A stretch of DNA of 64,000 nucleotides from Thalassotalea psychrophila (GCF_031583595.1 NZ_CP134145.1:1116001-1180000), one strand, 5' to 3'. Shown: positions 8,707 through 17,828, counted from the first letter of the stretch. Notes: generated by a model from the sequence alone, not told the origin. Numbers and translations are program-made.

Positions 8707-9864
8707 ATGTCATTAAGCGAAAAATACCAGCAATTGATTAATGAAGGTCAATTAAATTTTGATGATGCGCAAAGCAATGCCATAAAGGCCTTAGAGTTAT
8801 TAACTCAGCATTTAAGTGCGCAGCCTAAAACGAAATTAAAGTCACGACTTAGTAAGCGTTCTTGGTTTAAACGGTTTTCTCAACAGCAGCCATTAAAAGG
8901 TATTTACCTGTGGGGCAAAGTCGGGCGTGGTAAAACCATGATGATGGATTTATTTTACCAAAACCTTATGACATCAAAAAAACAGCGCATGCACTTTCAT
9001 CATTTTATGGCGCAAACTCATCAACAATTAGCCGAACTTGTTGGTCAAGTGAATCCGTTATCCGTTATTGCTAAAAACTTAGCGGTTGATATCGATGTAC
9101 TGTGTTTTGATGAGTTTTTTGTTTCTGATATAGGTGATGCGATGATATTGGCTGGATTATTCGCTGAATTATTTAACCAAGGTGTAGTGTTAGTGACAAC
9201 TTCTAATTGCCAGCCTGAGCAATTGTATAGAAATGGTTTACAACGACAGCGATTTTTACCAACTATCGATTTACTTAATAAATATTGTCAGGTTGTCAGT
9301 GTGAATGGTGAAAAAGATCACCGTTTGCATCAGCAAAAATACGCTCGTTATATCTATCCATTAGAATCCTCGAAGAACTTTTTAGAAGAACAGTTTTATC
9401 AGCGAACTAATAAAGGTTTGCAATCTGGCGTTCTTGAAGTGAACTCTAGAGAGTTAACGTACTTGGCTAGGGAAAATAATATCATCTATTTTAATTTCTC
9501 AATGTTGTGCAAAGGTGCCCGCAGTCAACTTGATTACATCGCTTTAGCCAAACAGTTTAAGACCGTATTTGTCGCCAATGTTCCACAGTTTTCAGGAAAA
9601 GTACTCGACCATGTGGCCTCAGGGACTGAAGAAGGTTATCAACGCAGCGAAAATATATTTACTGGTATGCATTCAAAAGATGACGAAGCAAGGCGGTTTA
9701 TTGCCTTAGTGGATGAATTTTATGATCAAAATATAGAGCTAATTATTAGCAGTGAAGTTGATATTCTAAATCTTTATTATGGCGAAAAACTGAGTTTTGA
9801 ATTTGCCCGCTGTGAATCAAGATTAATAGAGATGCAAAGTGATCAATATCCGCAACTTATTTAA
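8707..9864 (+). CDS. zapE: Cell division protein ZapE (AFG1-like ATPase)
   Basis: 385 aa P-loop ATPase. Walker A is GKVGRGKT at 70-77 and Walker B is VLCFDEFF around 131-138; LVTTSNCQPEQLYRNGLQR is the AFG1/ZapE sensor region. In Escherichia coli ZapE binds FtsZ and affects Z-ring stability under stress. Length and domain layout are normal. The predicted protein is cytoplasmic or membrane-peripheral, with no membrane segment. It appears to be transcribed alone. Confidence 0.9.
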   Translation: MSLSEKYQQLINEGQLNFDDAQSNAIKALELLTQHLSAQPKTKLKSRLSKRSWFKRFSQQQPLKGIYLWGKVGRGKTMMMDLFYQNLMTSKKQRMHFHHFMAQTHQQLAELVGQVNPLSVIAKNLAVDIDVLCFDEFFVSDIGDAMILAGLFAELFNQGVVLVTTSNCQPEQLYRNGLQRQRFLPTIDLLNKYCQVVSVNGEKDHRLHQQKYARYIYPLESSKNFLEEQFYQRTNKGLQSGVLEVNSRELTYLARENNIIYFNFSMLCKGARSQLDYIALAKQFKTVFVANVPQFSGKVLDHVASGTEEGYQRSENIFTGMHSKDDEARRFIALVDEFYDQNIELIISSEVDILNLYYGEKLSFEFARCESRLIEMQSDQYPQLI

Positions 9865-10013
9865 AGTTAAAGATAAATGTAAAAATAAAGTAACATTACA
9901 TAACAAAAGCTTACTTGCTTTAAGAGTAATGACTATGGTTTTATACTGATATGAATAGTTTAACTTGTTAGTTTAATCTATTAACCGATAAATTTATCCA
10001 AGGTGGTAAGTAC

Positions 10014-10748
10014 GTGTCTGACATTATCGATATTTGTGATTTAAAATTTGCTTGGCATGAACAGGCCGACTTTGAATTTAACATCGAAAAATTTACCGTA
10101 CATAAAGGTGAAAAACTGTTTTTACGTGGCCCCAGTGGCAGTGGTAAAACTACTTTATTGAGCCTGTTATGTGGTGTTATTTCAGCTGATTCTGGCGAGT
10201 TAACAATGTTGGGTAAAAACCTAACTCAAATGTCGCCAACGAAACGCGACCAATTTAGAGCGGATCACATTGGCGTTATTTTCCAAATGTTTAATTTGAT
10301 CCCATACCTTACTACCATCGAAAACGTATTGTTATCGTGTAACTTCTCGCCGCTGCGTAAATCTCGCGCCCTAAAAAATTCACAAACCTTAGAAGCTGAA
10401 GCATTAAGATTGCTTTCGCATTTAGATATGGGCGATGAAAACTTATTACATAAGCCGGTAAATGAATTGAGTATTGGTCAACAACAGCGTGTTGCAGCTG
10501 CTCGTGCATTGATGGGGGCGCCAGAGATTATTATTGCTGATGAGCCAACATCATCTTTAGACGCCGACCGGTGTCATAGTTTTTTAGAGTTATTATTTAA
10601 AGAATGTAAAATTGCTGGCTCAACGTTAATTTTTGTTAGTCACGACACGCGCTTAAAGGAAGATTTTGACCGTACGGTGACATTGAACCGTGCAGTATTA
10701 AAAAATCAAAAAGATATTGTTACTATTTCAACTGAAGGAGCGATGTAA
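10014..10748 (+). CDS. ABC transporter ATP-binding protein (LolD/MacB-like)
   Basis: 244 aa. Walker A GPSGSGKTT at 39-47, Q-loop near FQMFNL (90-95), signature LSIGQQQR at 152-159, Walker B IIIADEPTS at 172-180, and an H-loop in VSHDT. The domain belongs to the MacB/LolD/FtsE branch that pairs with FtsX-like permeases. The GTG start at 10014 follows AAGGTGG. Its stop overlaps the permease start (TAATG), so the two are translationally coupled. Linked permease and DUF3299 genes suggest a role in metal handling or envelope transport (inference). Confidence 0.88.
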   Translation: MSDIIDICDLKFAWHEQADFEFNIEKFTVHKGEKLFLRGPSGSGKTTLLSLLCGVISADSGELTMLGKNLTQMSPTKRDQFRADHIGVIFQMFNLIPYLTTIENVLLSCNFSPLRKSRALKNSQTLEAEALRLLSHLDMGDENLLHKPVNELSIGQQQRVAAARALMGAPEIIIADEPTSSLDADRCHSFLELLFKECKIAGSTLIFVSHDTRLKEDFDRTVTLNRAVLKNQKDIVTISTEGAM

Positions 10749-12184
10749 TGGCGATTGCAAATTTAGCTTTGAAAAGTTTTCGAAACCGTAAAGTTACCGT
10801 ATTTCTCACCATATTTTCCATTGCACTGAGTGTATCGCTATTAATTGCCATTGAAAAAGTGCGCGTCCAAGCAAAAGATAGTTTTACCAATACCATATCA
10901 GGGACCGACTTAATTGTTGGCGCTAGAACCAGTTCGGTAAACTTATTGCTGTCGTCTGTGTTTCAAATGGGCACTGCAACCAATGGTATTAAATATGAAT
11001 CTTATGAAGAAATAGCAAGCAATAATACCGTAAATTGGTCAATTCCATTCTCTTTAGGTGATTCTCATAAAGGCTATAAGGTAATGGGTACGACTAATGA
11101 TTTTTATAATCATTATAAATACGGCAGCAAGCAATCACTGTCGACGTTACAAGGTGTTTGGTTCAAAGAGATAACCGATGTAGTTATAGGTAATGAAGTT
11201 GCTAAGCAGCTGCAATATAAGATTGGTGACGAAATTATAATTGCTCATGGCGGCGCAGATAGTTATATACATCATGACAAACAACCGTTTGTTATATCCG
11301 GTATTCTAGCACCTACTGCAACACCTGTAGATAGAACTGTGTTTATCAGCCTTGAAGGTATTGATTCATTACATAGTGATCAAAAAAGCATGGCAGTAGG
11401 TCATGATCCTTTTTTAACTTTAGGCTTACCTGATAAAACCAATACTACTAAAAAGCAAGTTACAGATTCCCATCATTCCCATGATGAACATGAACATGAA
11501 CATGAACATGACACGCAGGGACATGATTCAGAAGGGCATGATTTGCACGAAGATGTTTCGCATGATCATGGCATCGATATTCATAGCGACAGTTTTGTTG
11601 CAGATAACCACCACGATCATAACCATAGTGCCGATACTATAACGGGCTTTTACTTAGGGTTAAATGAACGCCCGCAAGCGTTAACCATGATGCAAGTTGT
11701 TAATAAGTATAACAGTGAGCCATTAATGGCAATTATGCCCGGTGTTGCTTTATTAGAACTTTGGTCAGTGCTGTCTATCGTTGAGAAAACCTTATTCGCA
11801 GTATCACTGATGGTGGTGATCATCAGCTTAGCAACTATGCTTATTATTTTATTAAACAGTTTAAACCAGCGCCGTAGAGAAATGGCTATACTTAGAGCTA
11901 TAGGTGCTCGTCCAGGTCACATTTTCTCGTTAATGATGGGGGAAGCTTTAGCAATTATATTATCTGGTTTAGCGTTAGGTATTGGCTGCTTATATGCTAT
12001 TTTATTTTTTATAAAACCTTTTATTCTCAACAGCTTTGGTATTTACTTAGAGTTAGGAATGCCATCAGCCCAAGAATGGGGATTACTTGCGCTTGTTGGA
12101 GGTGCAGGTTTAATCATAAGTTTATTCCCAAGTATGCAAATTTATCGATATGCGCTATCTGATGGCATGTCAATTCGAAGTTAA
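10748..12184 (+). CDS. ABC transporter permease, FtsX/MacB type, with His-rich periplasmic loop
   Basis: 478 aa. One N-terminal membrane helix (about 16-34), a large extracytoplasmic domain, then three C-terminal helices (about 340-375, 393-420, 440-465), the MacB/FtsX topology. Residues 242-293, just before the second helix, contain 17 histidines with many Asp and Glu, a plausible metal-binding insert. Such permeases act as mechanotransmitters or substrate exporters rather than classical importers. His-rich loops together with a DUF3299 neighbour recall, from memory, zinc-regulated ABC operons of vibrios (Zrg), but no DUF2796 (ZrgA) gene is nearby. Confidence 0.85.
   Translation: MAIANLALKSFRNRKVTVFLTIFSIALSVSLLIAIEKVRVQAKDSFTNTISGTDLIVGARTSSVNLLLSSVFQMGTATNGIKYESYEEIASNNTVNWSIPFSLGDSHKGYKVMGTTNDFYNHYKYGSKQSLSTLQGVWFKEITDVVIGNEVAKQLQYKIGDEIIIAHGGADSYIHHDKQPFVISGILAPTATPVDRTVFISLEGIDSLHSDQKSMAVGHDPFLTLGLPDKTNTTKKQVTDSHHSHDEHEHEHEHDTQGHDSEGHDLHEDVSHDHGIDIHSDSFVADNHHDHNHSADTITGFYLGLNERPQALTMMQVVNKYNSEPLMAIMPGVALLELWSVLSIVEKTLFAVSLMVVIISLATMLIILLNSLNQRRREMAILRAIGARPGHIFSLMMGEALAIILSGLALGIGCLYAILFFIKPFILNSFGIYLELGMPSAQEWGLLALVGGAGLIISLFPSMQIYRYALSDGMSIRS
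11471..11626 (+). other. Histidine-rich segment of the permease
   Basis: Seventeen His codons within 52, including an HEHEHEH run encoded by the tandem hexamer CATGAA. Likely metal-binding loop on the outer face of the membrane. Confidence 0.8.
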
Positions 12185-12213
12185 TCTCAAAATTTTTTAA
12201 TAAAGGTTTTAAA

Positions 12214-12906
12214 ATGAAAAATATTCTTTCCCTATTTTCTATTGTAGCCGTACTTTTTAGTACTGTGGCATTCGCTACAGATGTGACTTCAAATGAGAGC
12301 AAACAAATAGATTGGTCTACATTGAATGAACATGTTCAAGTCAAAGAAATAGCTAACCCATTCGAAAATTTAGAGATTGAGCAAATCCGTATGTTACAAC
12401 AAGTTGCGATTGTTGATGACATTACTGCCAGCGGCCAAGAAATTGATGCTGAATCTAAAAAACTCGCTGATACAGCTCGTAAAACCTTGGCCGATCAAGG
12501 CATTGATATTAAATCTATGTTTAAAATTAGAGAAGAAATTATTACTCAACGTGAGCAGGAATTTCAATCAACTAACCCTGCTTTAGATAACCAGAATATT
12601 GAAATGTCTGGATTCTTATTACCTTTAGAGTTTGAAGGTAAGAAGATCAAAGAATTTTTATTAGTACCATACGTAGGCGCTTGTATTCATGAGCCGCCAC
12701 CAGCGCCAAATCAAATTGTATATGCAAAATTAAAAACTCCGGTAGAGCCGCCTTCGTTAAGTATGTTCACTGCGATTAAAGTTAATGGTTTGATGAAAAG
12801 TGAATTAGTGTCGCCAGAATTAAACTTAGTGGATGGCGCTAAGCAAATTCCAACCAGTTATACGTTAACTGTGGATAGTGTTGAATTTATTGAACCAAAT
12901 AAATAG
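12214..12906 (+). CDS. DUF3299 family exported protein
   Basis: 230 aa with an N-terminal signal peptide (cleavage near AFA-TDV). The C-terminal half (about 125-230) holds SGFLLPLEFEGKKIKEFLLV and GACIHEPPPAPNQ; the Cys-Ile-His-Glu-Pro-Pro-Pro block is typical of DUF3299. It is 29 bases behind the ABC permease on the same strand and is followed by a terminator, so it ends this operon. Its biochemical role is unknown; the conserved Cys/His/Glu could bind a metal (inference). Confidence 0.85.
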   Translation: MKNILSLFSIVAVLFSTVAFATDVTSNESKQIDWSTLNEHVQVKEIANPFENLEIEQIRMLQQVAIVDDITASGQEIDAESKKLADTARKTLADQGIDIKSMFKIREEIITQREQEFQSTNPALDNQNIEMSGFLLPLEFEGKKIKEFLLVPYVGACIHEPPPAPNQIVYAKLKTPVEPPSLSMFTAIKVNGLMKSELVSPELNLVDGAKQIPTSYTLTVDSVEFIEPNK

Positions 12907-12937
12907 TCTCGATAAAATTTCTTATACTTTTATAAAT

Positions 12938-12969
12938 GCCGCTTTAGATTACGTTTAAAGCGGCTTTTA
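12938..12969 (+). terminator. Intrinsic terminator of the ABC-DUF3299 operon
   Basis: GCCGCTTTA (12938-12946) pairs with TAAAGCGGC (12956-12964), followed by TTTTA. Confidence 0.8.
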
Positions 12970-12971
12970 CT

Positions 12972-13024
12972 TCATGGATGATGGAATGCAAACCACCATG
13001 GACCGTTCATTCACATCCTGTGAA
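12972..13024. repeat. Two short intergenic hairpins (CATGGATG core and TTCACA-TCC-TGTGAA)
   Basis: TCAT-GG-ATGA at 12972-12981 contains CATGGATG, the reverse complement of the CATCCATG core seen near 39.9, 40.0 and 58.1 kb. TTCACA-TCC-TGTGAA at 13010-13024 is a second six-base hairpin with a TCC loop. The rest of 12970-13136 holds nothing else I can identify. Confidence 0.5.
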
Positions 13025-13136
13025 CTCGGCATATACAACTTCCATGTTGAAAACGGTATTAGTTTTGTAGCTATTCATAATCTACATAACAGCAATACAC
13101 GGATACAGTAATCAACTTGGTATAACTATAAAAAAT

Positions 13137-13646
13137 ATGAAGCTTTTAGAAACAACTCACTTACTTATTAGGCGCATTCGTGCAGATGATGCAGCATTTA
13201 TTTTAGTGTTACTCAATGAAGCCAGTTTCATTGAGAATATAGGCGACAAACAAGTTCGAACATTAGCTGATGCGCTAAACTATATAAAAACCGGCCCGCA
13301 ACAAATGTATAAAGATTTTGGTTTTGCTCTACACATTGTTTGTTTGAAAAACTCGAATAAACCGATTGGCATGTGTGGCCTATTAAAAAGGGATACATTA
13401 CCTGAGCCGGATATTGGTTTTGCTTTTCTTGAACAATACAGTGGCAAAGGTTACGGCTATGAATCGGCAAAAGCAGTGTTAGACTATGAAGTACAAGATA
13501 AACAGCTTAAAACCGTGCTAGCTATAACTGCTATCAATAATCCAGCATCTAGGGCGTTATTATTCAAGCTGGGCTTTGTCTTTGATAAGCAAGTGCAATT
13601 AGCAGGTATGGAAAAGGACAGTAATTTATATCAATATTGTAACTAA
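13137..13646 (+). CDS. GNAT family N-acetyltransferase (RimJ/RimL-like)
   Basis: 169 aa. The start TTHLLIRRIRADDA is typical of the RimJ/RimL subgroup. The acetyl-CoA pyrophosphate loop is GKGYGYE near residues 103-109, after the beta-bulge segment EPDIGFAFLEQY. This subgroup acetylates amino groups of ribosomal proteins or small molecules from acetyl-CoA; the acceptor here is unknown. Cytoplasmic, single domain, normal length. Confidence 0.82.
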   Translation: MKLLETTHLLIRRIRADDAAFILVLLNEASFIENIGDKQVRTLADALNYIKTGPQQMYKDFGFALHIVCLKNSNKPIGMCGLLKRDTLPEPDIGFAFLEQYSGKGYGYESAKAVLDYEVQDKQLKTVLAITAINNPASRALLFKLGFVFDKQVQLAGMEKDSNLYQYCN

Positions 13647-13667
13647 ATAATTGTAGAGGGTATCAAA

Positions 13668-14060
13668 TTGAAAACGTCTAAATATCTAAATATGTTCTTA
13701 GGCAGCATTGTTTCGCTATCTTTTATCTTTGCCTCTGCTGTGCATGCAGATCAAAAAGCGATTGATGAAGCCAACAAAACAGCCACAATAACCTTATCCG
13801 AACAAGATGTAGAAGCTTTAAAGCTTGGCAAACAAATCCTGGCCATACAAGAGGCTTTAAATAACCCAACCGATCCAAATTCTATTCATCAAGTTACAGC
13901 ACTGGGCTGGGATCAAAGATACTATGTAATGGTTAGAGGTTGGTTAGTTCTAAGGCTACAAGCTGATCAAAGCGCTTATACGGGTAGCCAAGCACAAAGC
14001 CATTTAGGCGAACGCATTGAGTTTCTAAAACTTGCGATTCGTACTATCGATTTAGAATAG
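13668..14060 (+). CDS. Small exported protein of unknown function
   Basis: 130 aa with a clear signal peptide (hydrophobic about 10-26, cleavage near VHA-DQK). The mature part is helical and charged, with a conserved-looking centre ALGWDQRYYVMVRGWL. I do not recognise the family. The start is TTG at 13668, preceded by AGAGGG at a good distance. It lies 21 bases after the acetyltransferase and may share its transcript. Its last 17 bases overlap the end of the convergent DUF1461 gene. Confidence 0.65.
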   Translation: MKTSKYLNMFLGSIVSLSFIFASAVHADQKAIDEANKTATITLSEQDVEALKLGKQILAIQEALNNPTDPNSIHQVTALGWDQRYYVMVRGWLVLRLQADQSAYTGSQAQSHLGERIEFLKLAIRTIDLE

Positions 14061-14775
14061 AGCTTTTTATGGATTGTATATTAATGAAGTAATAACAACA
14101 GCTGAATATAATTATTCCCACTACCAATAAGTTAACTCCCATTGCCGCAAATAAATCTGGTGCTTTCATAAAAGTACTCATTAACGATTCCTGATAATAA
14201 AAGAACCATTGATGATTATCGGGAAATACCGCAGTGTGTAAATAATAGAAGATCTTCTTAAATCCGAATATTGCAAAGCTCGAAATAACCACTACAACAC
14301 TTACAATTAGTGCTGTAACTTTTAGTTTAGTACTTGGCATATGTAGCTTTTTCTGCATGTACAACAAACTTAGCAATATTAAAGGAAGCAAATTTACTAG
14401 CCATACTAGTCTAAGTGTATCTACTAAGTTACTTACATCCTGAAGATGTATTACTTCGCTTTGAGTAAATAATAATTGTTGTTTGTTTTTACTATGATAT
14501 GCAATTTTATCGAGATTTTTACCATGGTTATTTATTGCTATCACTACCTGCTCAAATAATTTAACGTGTTGATCTTTATCTGTAAAAACAAAATCTTGTT
14601 TATTATATTTATTTTGCGGGGCATATTTGCTTATATGAGCATCAATATCTAAAACCTGATACCACACTGGGTAGGTAAAATTTACGCTTTTATTTATTTG
14701 CCAGCTTAGCCCAAAAGAGAACAGTAGTATTGAAATACAAAATACCAGCCAGAAAGATGTAACTAAACTTTTCAT
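14044..14775 (-). CDS. DUF1461-like integral membrane protein
   Basis: 243 aa with four hydrophobic segments (about 6-25, 122-140, 150-172 and 212-235). The segment after the first helix contains FTQSEVIHLQDV, and the stretch before the last helix contains HTAVFPDNHQW. Together these resemble the conserved E-x-x-H-x-x-DV and F-x-x-x-FP features of DUF1461 (TIGR01906) membrane proteins, better known from Firmicutes. Function unknown. The match is from memory of the motifs, so the family call is moderate. Confidence 0.6.
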   Translation of the reverse strand: MKSLVTSFWLVFCISILLFSFGLSWQINKSVNFTYPVWYQVLDIDAHISKYAPQNKYNKQDFVFTDKDQHVKLFEQVVIAINNHGKNLDKIAYHSKNKQQLLFTQSEVIHLQDVSNLVDTLRLVWLVNLLPLILLSLLYMQKKLHMPSTKLKVTALIVSVVVVISSFAIFGFKKIFYYLHTAVFPDNHQWFFYYQESLMSTFMKAPDLFAAMGVNLLVVGIIIFSCCYYFINIQSIKSSILNR

Positions 14776-14908
14776 ATAAAAATATTTAAACCACGATGTA
14801 AAATATGAATATCTTATTTATTAATATGTTAGCAAAGAATATCAAAAATTAGGCTATTTATCTGTATTTATTAACCGCTTAAAAGATAGGGTTATTTTCT
14901 CAACAAAT

Positions 14909-14937
14909 TTGACAGATCCGTTTATCACTCCTAGATT
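14909..14937 (+). promoter_or_regulatory. Strong sigma-70-like promoter upstream of the AraC gene
   Basis: A perfect TTGACA (14909-14914), a 17-base spacer and TAGATT (14932-14937), 58 bases before the regulator start. Confidence 0.6.
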
Positions 14938-14994
14938 AATTATTAAGCAATAGAGATTTGCTGTAATAGCCTAAGGGATGTAAAGGGATTATTT

Positions 14995-15873
14995 ATGGTG
15001 TTTAATAAAAATAAAAAAGCAGCCGTATTGCTTTTAGTTTCATTTGACCAAGTGTTAGGAAAACACTGCAAGGAAGAGTTGAGCCCATTTTGTGAGTTAG
15101 ATACTGTTAGCTCTATGGATGGGTTAGAGCAATATTCAAGTCTACCTAGCGCGATCATATATTTAATGGATTACACCAGTGCAACTCATTTGCACAACGT
15201 AGAATATATAAGAAATCAATACAGCAACAGCTTACTTTTTGTGGTGACAACTGCTGTATCTATTCCTTTATTACATCAATCATTACACCTTGGAGTTGAT
15301 GATTTATTTCTTTTTCCATTCTCTGAGCAAGATAAGCATAGTTTAGTTTGTACGCTGAAAAATAAAACAGAGATCAACTGTTTTACTGAAAAGCTAGAAA
15401 GTCAGCAAAACCTGCCCTGTGCTGAAGTTAGTAGAGAAAATCCAATATCTTCTTTGCTCAATATCATTGAGAGAGACTTTGCCAAAGGACCATCTTTGCA
15501 AGATTTGTCTCACGACATTCACTTAAGCCCAAGCCGATTGTGTCATATGTTCAAAGATTTATGCGGCCTAACCTATAGTCATTATCTTTTATGTCGAAAA
15601 CTTGAAGAAAGTGAACGTTTGCTTACCGATAGTGAAAGCTCTGTTACTACGATTTCTTATCAAATGGGTTTTTCAAACCCTTCGCATTTTTGTAGGAGCT
15701 TTAAAGAGCATTTTAATATAACACCAAATTCTTACGCGCAAGGTAACAGAGAGTTAAAACAAAGCCCAACTTATATTAGATACCAACGGTTACGGTCTGA
15801 ATTAATCCCTAATATGGGATCTGTCATGCAAGGTAATTTTAACACTTTAGAAGGAAGAGAAAGTGTTGGCTAA
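14995..15873 (+). CDS. AraC-family regulator with a receiver-like N-terminal domain
   Basis: 292 aa. The C-terminal pair of helix-turn-helix units spans about 153-248 (SLQDLSHDIHLSPSRLCHMF, then ISYQMGFSNPSHFCRSFKEHF). Residues about 8-125 look like a response-regulator fold: Asp59 sits in the phospho-acceptor place (IIYLMDYTS). The usual lysine of the TKPF motif is replaced in DDLFLFPF, so it may be a pseudo-receiver that does not use phosphorylation in the normal way. It overlaps the L,D-transpeptidase gene by 11 bases and lies at the head of the Tad locus, making it the obvious candidate regulator. Confidence 0.85.
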   Translation: MVFNKNKKAAVLLLVSFDQVLGKHCKEELSPFCELDTVSSMDGLEQYSSLPSAIIYLMDYTSATHLHNVEYIRNQYSNSLLFVVTTAVSIPLLHQSLHLGVDDLFLFPFSEQDKHSLVCTLKNKTEINCFTEKLESQQNLPCAEVSRENPISSLLNIIERDFAKGPSLQDLSHDIHLSPSRLCHMFKDLCGLTYSHYLLCRKLEESERLLTDSESSVTTISYQMGFSNPSHFCRSFKEHFNITPNSYAQGNRELKQSPTYIRYQRLRSELIPNMGSVMQGNFNTLEGRESVG

Positions 15874-17464
15874 ATTAGACTTTACCCATCCCTACTTCCT
15901 AACATTATTAAAGTCAGCCTTGCTGACTCTTTTGCCTTTATCGATAACTGTTTACGCAAATACCCAGGTAGTTGAATCTTTAGATGATAACCATACTGTA
16001 GCTATTCAGGCTATAGAGCTATCAAAGGGACAAAGCCCATACCAATATCTAATCAAACAAAGCAACAAGCAGTTGCTATGGTTTGATAAAAAAGGATTAA
16101 CTCTGTCAGGCCTTTCATTGCATCGGCTATTAGCCGATTTAGGTTGGCATAGCCTTATCAAGATTAACGCCCTTAAAAGTAATCAATTTGAACAACATGA
16201 TAGGGTGTTAACAAAAGGTTTTTTACAGCTAATTCAAGTTTCGACAAATAATTATAAGCAACAAATTAATGCCAAATATGAATTACTAAATGCTATTAAT
16301 GAAGATGCTTCTGATGAACTATTACTGTCTTTAATTCCTGCATACGATCAAATATCACATATACGAAAAGCTATTTCAGAATACCGATTTTTAAGTCAAC
16401 ATTCTTGGCCTTCTTTAGACTCTAGCTTTAAACCTAGGCTCGGCCAAAGCCATAAACAAGTTAAAGGCATTAGACAAATCTTGACGTTACTTGGAGATTT
16501 ACCTAGGAAAGCTCAAACAAAAACTCGTTTAGATGTTTTTGACTCTGTTGTGGTTGCAGCGTTAAAAGAGTTTCAAAGTCGTCATGGCTTAGAGGCTGAT
16601 GGCAAACTTGGCCCGAATACTTATGCAGCTTTAAAAGTAAAACCTGAAAAAAGAATTAAACAATTACAAGTTAACCTGTGGCGTTGGTTCACCTTGCCTA
16701 AAATGCCGCCAGAGAAATATTTATTGGTAAATATACCTGGCTATCAGCTGTCAGTTATTGAAGATGGTGAGCAAACTGTACAAATGAAAGTGATAGTGGG
16801 TGATGTAGAAAACCAAACCCCACAAATGGTCACTGAAATTAATCGAGTTACGCTTAACCCTACATGGACACCAACTCGAAATATTATTAACAACGAACTT
16901 ATTCCTGAATACCAACAGGACTTTCTATCGTTAAAACGGAAAAACTTTCAATTAGTAAAAGGTTATTGGAAAAATATTGTAACCAAAGAGATTGATGACC
17001 CAGGCCTAAACCTAAGTAAGTTGTTGCAATCTTACCGGTTAGTGCAAGCTGCTGGTGCAAACAATGCATTGGGTTATTACCGATTTAATATTCCAAATAA
17101 CTATTCAGTGTACCTTCATGACACGCCTGTAAAGTCGTTATTTAGACAAAGTAACAGGGCTTTAAGCCATGGATGTATAAGGTTGGAAGATGCGAGCTTA
17201 CTGGCTAAATACCTGCTTAAAGCTGATAAATCATCACACCTTAATAAAATGCATAAGGTTATTGAGTCTGGTAAAACAACAAACCTTCCACTTAAAACCC
17301 CACTACCTGTTTACATTACTTATCAAACCGCCTGGATAAATGAGAAAGGAAAATTACGTTTGTCACCAGACATTTACGACCTTGATCATAAAAATTCATA
17401 TCTAACGCAATTTCATGCAACAGATAGCAATCCTGTGATAACCCTTTCACAAAATAACTTCTAA
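15863..17464 (+). CDS. L,D-transpeptidase (YcbB/LdtD-like, YkuD catalytic domain)
   Basis: About 533 aa. Hydrophobic N-terminal anchor or signal (about 12-32), a peptidoglycan-binding domain (about 225-260, FQSRHGLEADGKLGPNTY), and a YkuD domain (about 285-455). The catalytic motif SHGCIR is at 435-440 with Cys438, and His419 lies in YLHDTP. Such enzymes make 3-3 cross-links in peptidoglycan or attach proteins to it. Translation start is GTG 15863 or TTG 15866 after AAGGAAG. It is coupled to the AraC gene and sits 117 bases before the first pilin gene. Confidence 0.9.
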   Translation: MLAKLDFTHPYFLTLLKSALLTLLPLSITVYANTQVVESLDDNHTVAIQAIELSKGQSPYQYLIKQSNKQLLWFDKKGLTLSGLSLHRLLADLGWHSLIKINALKSNQFEQHDRVLTKGFLQLIQVSTNNYKQQINAKYELLNAINEDASDELLLSLIPAYDQISHIRKAISEYRFLSQHSWPSLDSSFKPRLGQSHKQVKGIRQILTLLGDLPRKAQTKTRLDVFDSVVVAALKEFQSRHGLEADGKLGPNTYAALKVKPEKRIKQLQVNLWRWFTLPKMPPEKYLLVNIPGYQLSVIEDGEQTVQMKVIVGDVENQTPQMVTEINRVTLNPTWTPTRNIINNELIPEYQQDFLSLKRKNFQLVKGYWKNIVTKEIDDPGLNLSKLLQSYRLVQAAGANNALGYYRFNIPNNYSVYLHDTPVKSLFRQSNRALSHGCIRLEDASLLAKYLLKADKSSHLNKMHKVIESGKTTNLPLKTPLPVYITYQTAWINEKGKLRLSPDIYDLDHKNSYLTQFHATDSNPVITLSQNNF

Positions 17465-17581
17465 TCTTTTAATTCGTTCCTAAATAAATACATATTTTGT
17501 AAGGTTTTAGAAACAAGTCTGGCAAGGAGCAGCAACAATCGGCTCTCCTAGCTGAATTAAATAAAAATGGAGTCATTTCAG

Positions 17582-17779
17582 ATGAGAAATTTAAAAAATT
17601 TATTTCAAGAATTTATTGAAGACGAAGAAGGGTTGACTGCGGTTGAGTACGCAATTGCTGGTAGTTTAGTCGTTGGCGGCTTAGTTACAGCCTTTTCGAC
17701 TTTAGGCCTTTCAGTGGATTCGCAAATAAAGGTGTTATGTGGCCATGCTGGCGTAAGTGGCACCTCTGATTGTGGTTAA
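17582..17779 (+). CDS. flp: Flp-type (type IVb) pilin 1
   Basis: 65 aa. The start at 17582 has GGAG nine bases upstream and gives a normal leader (MRNLKNLFQEFIEDEEG) before the mature N-terminus LTAVEYAIAG; Glu5 of the mature pilin is present. An upstream in-frame ATG at 17567 is less likely. The mature protein ends with a Cys-x10-Cys pair, unusual for such small pilins. It is the likely main subunit of the Tad fibre. Confidence 0.92.
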   Translation: MRNLKNLFQEFIEDEEGLTAVEYAIAGSLVVGGLVTAFSTLGLSVDSQIKVLCGHAGVSGTSDCG

Positions 17780-17828
17780 AAGTAAGCATTGAAGAATTTT
17801 GAATGTAATAGAATAGGAAGACTAAAAT

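Noticed and set aside
9865..10013. Zur operator upstream of the His-rich ABC operon
   Set aside because: No palindrome close to the known gammaproteobacterial Zur box could be seen; only AT-rich sequence.
13228..13470. Antisense frame over the GNAT acetyltransferase gene
   Set aside because: Shadow of a well-supported gene; composition is not protein-like and there is no start signal.
17168..17175. CATGGATG in the L,D-transpeptidase gene as a member of the hairpin family
   Set aside because: It encodes part of the catalytic SHGCIR motif and its flanks do not pair.
17513..17581. Sigma-54 promoter upstream of flp (TGGCAAG...)
   Set aside because: The GG to GC spacing is off by one base and the -12 element is poor.
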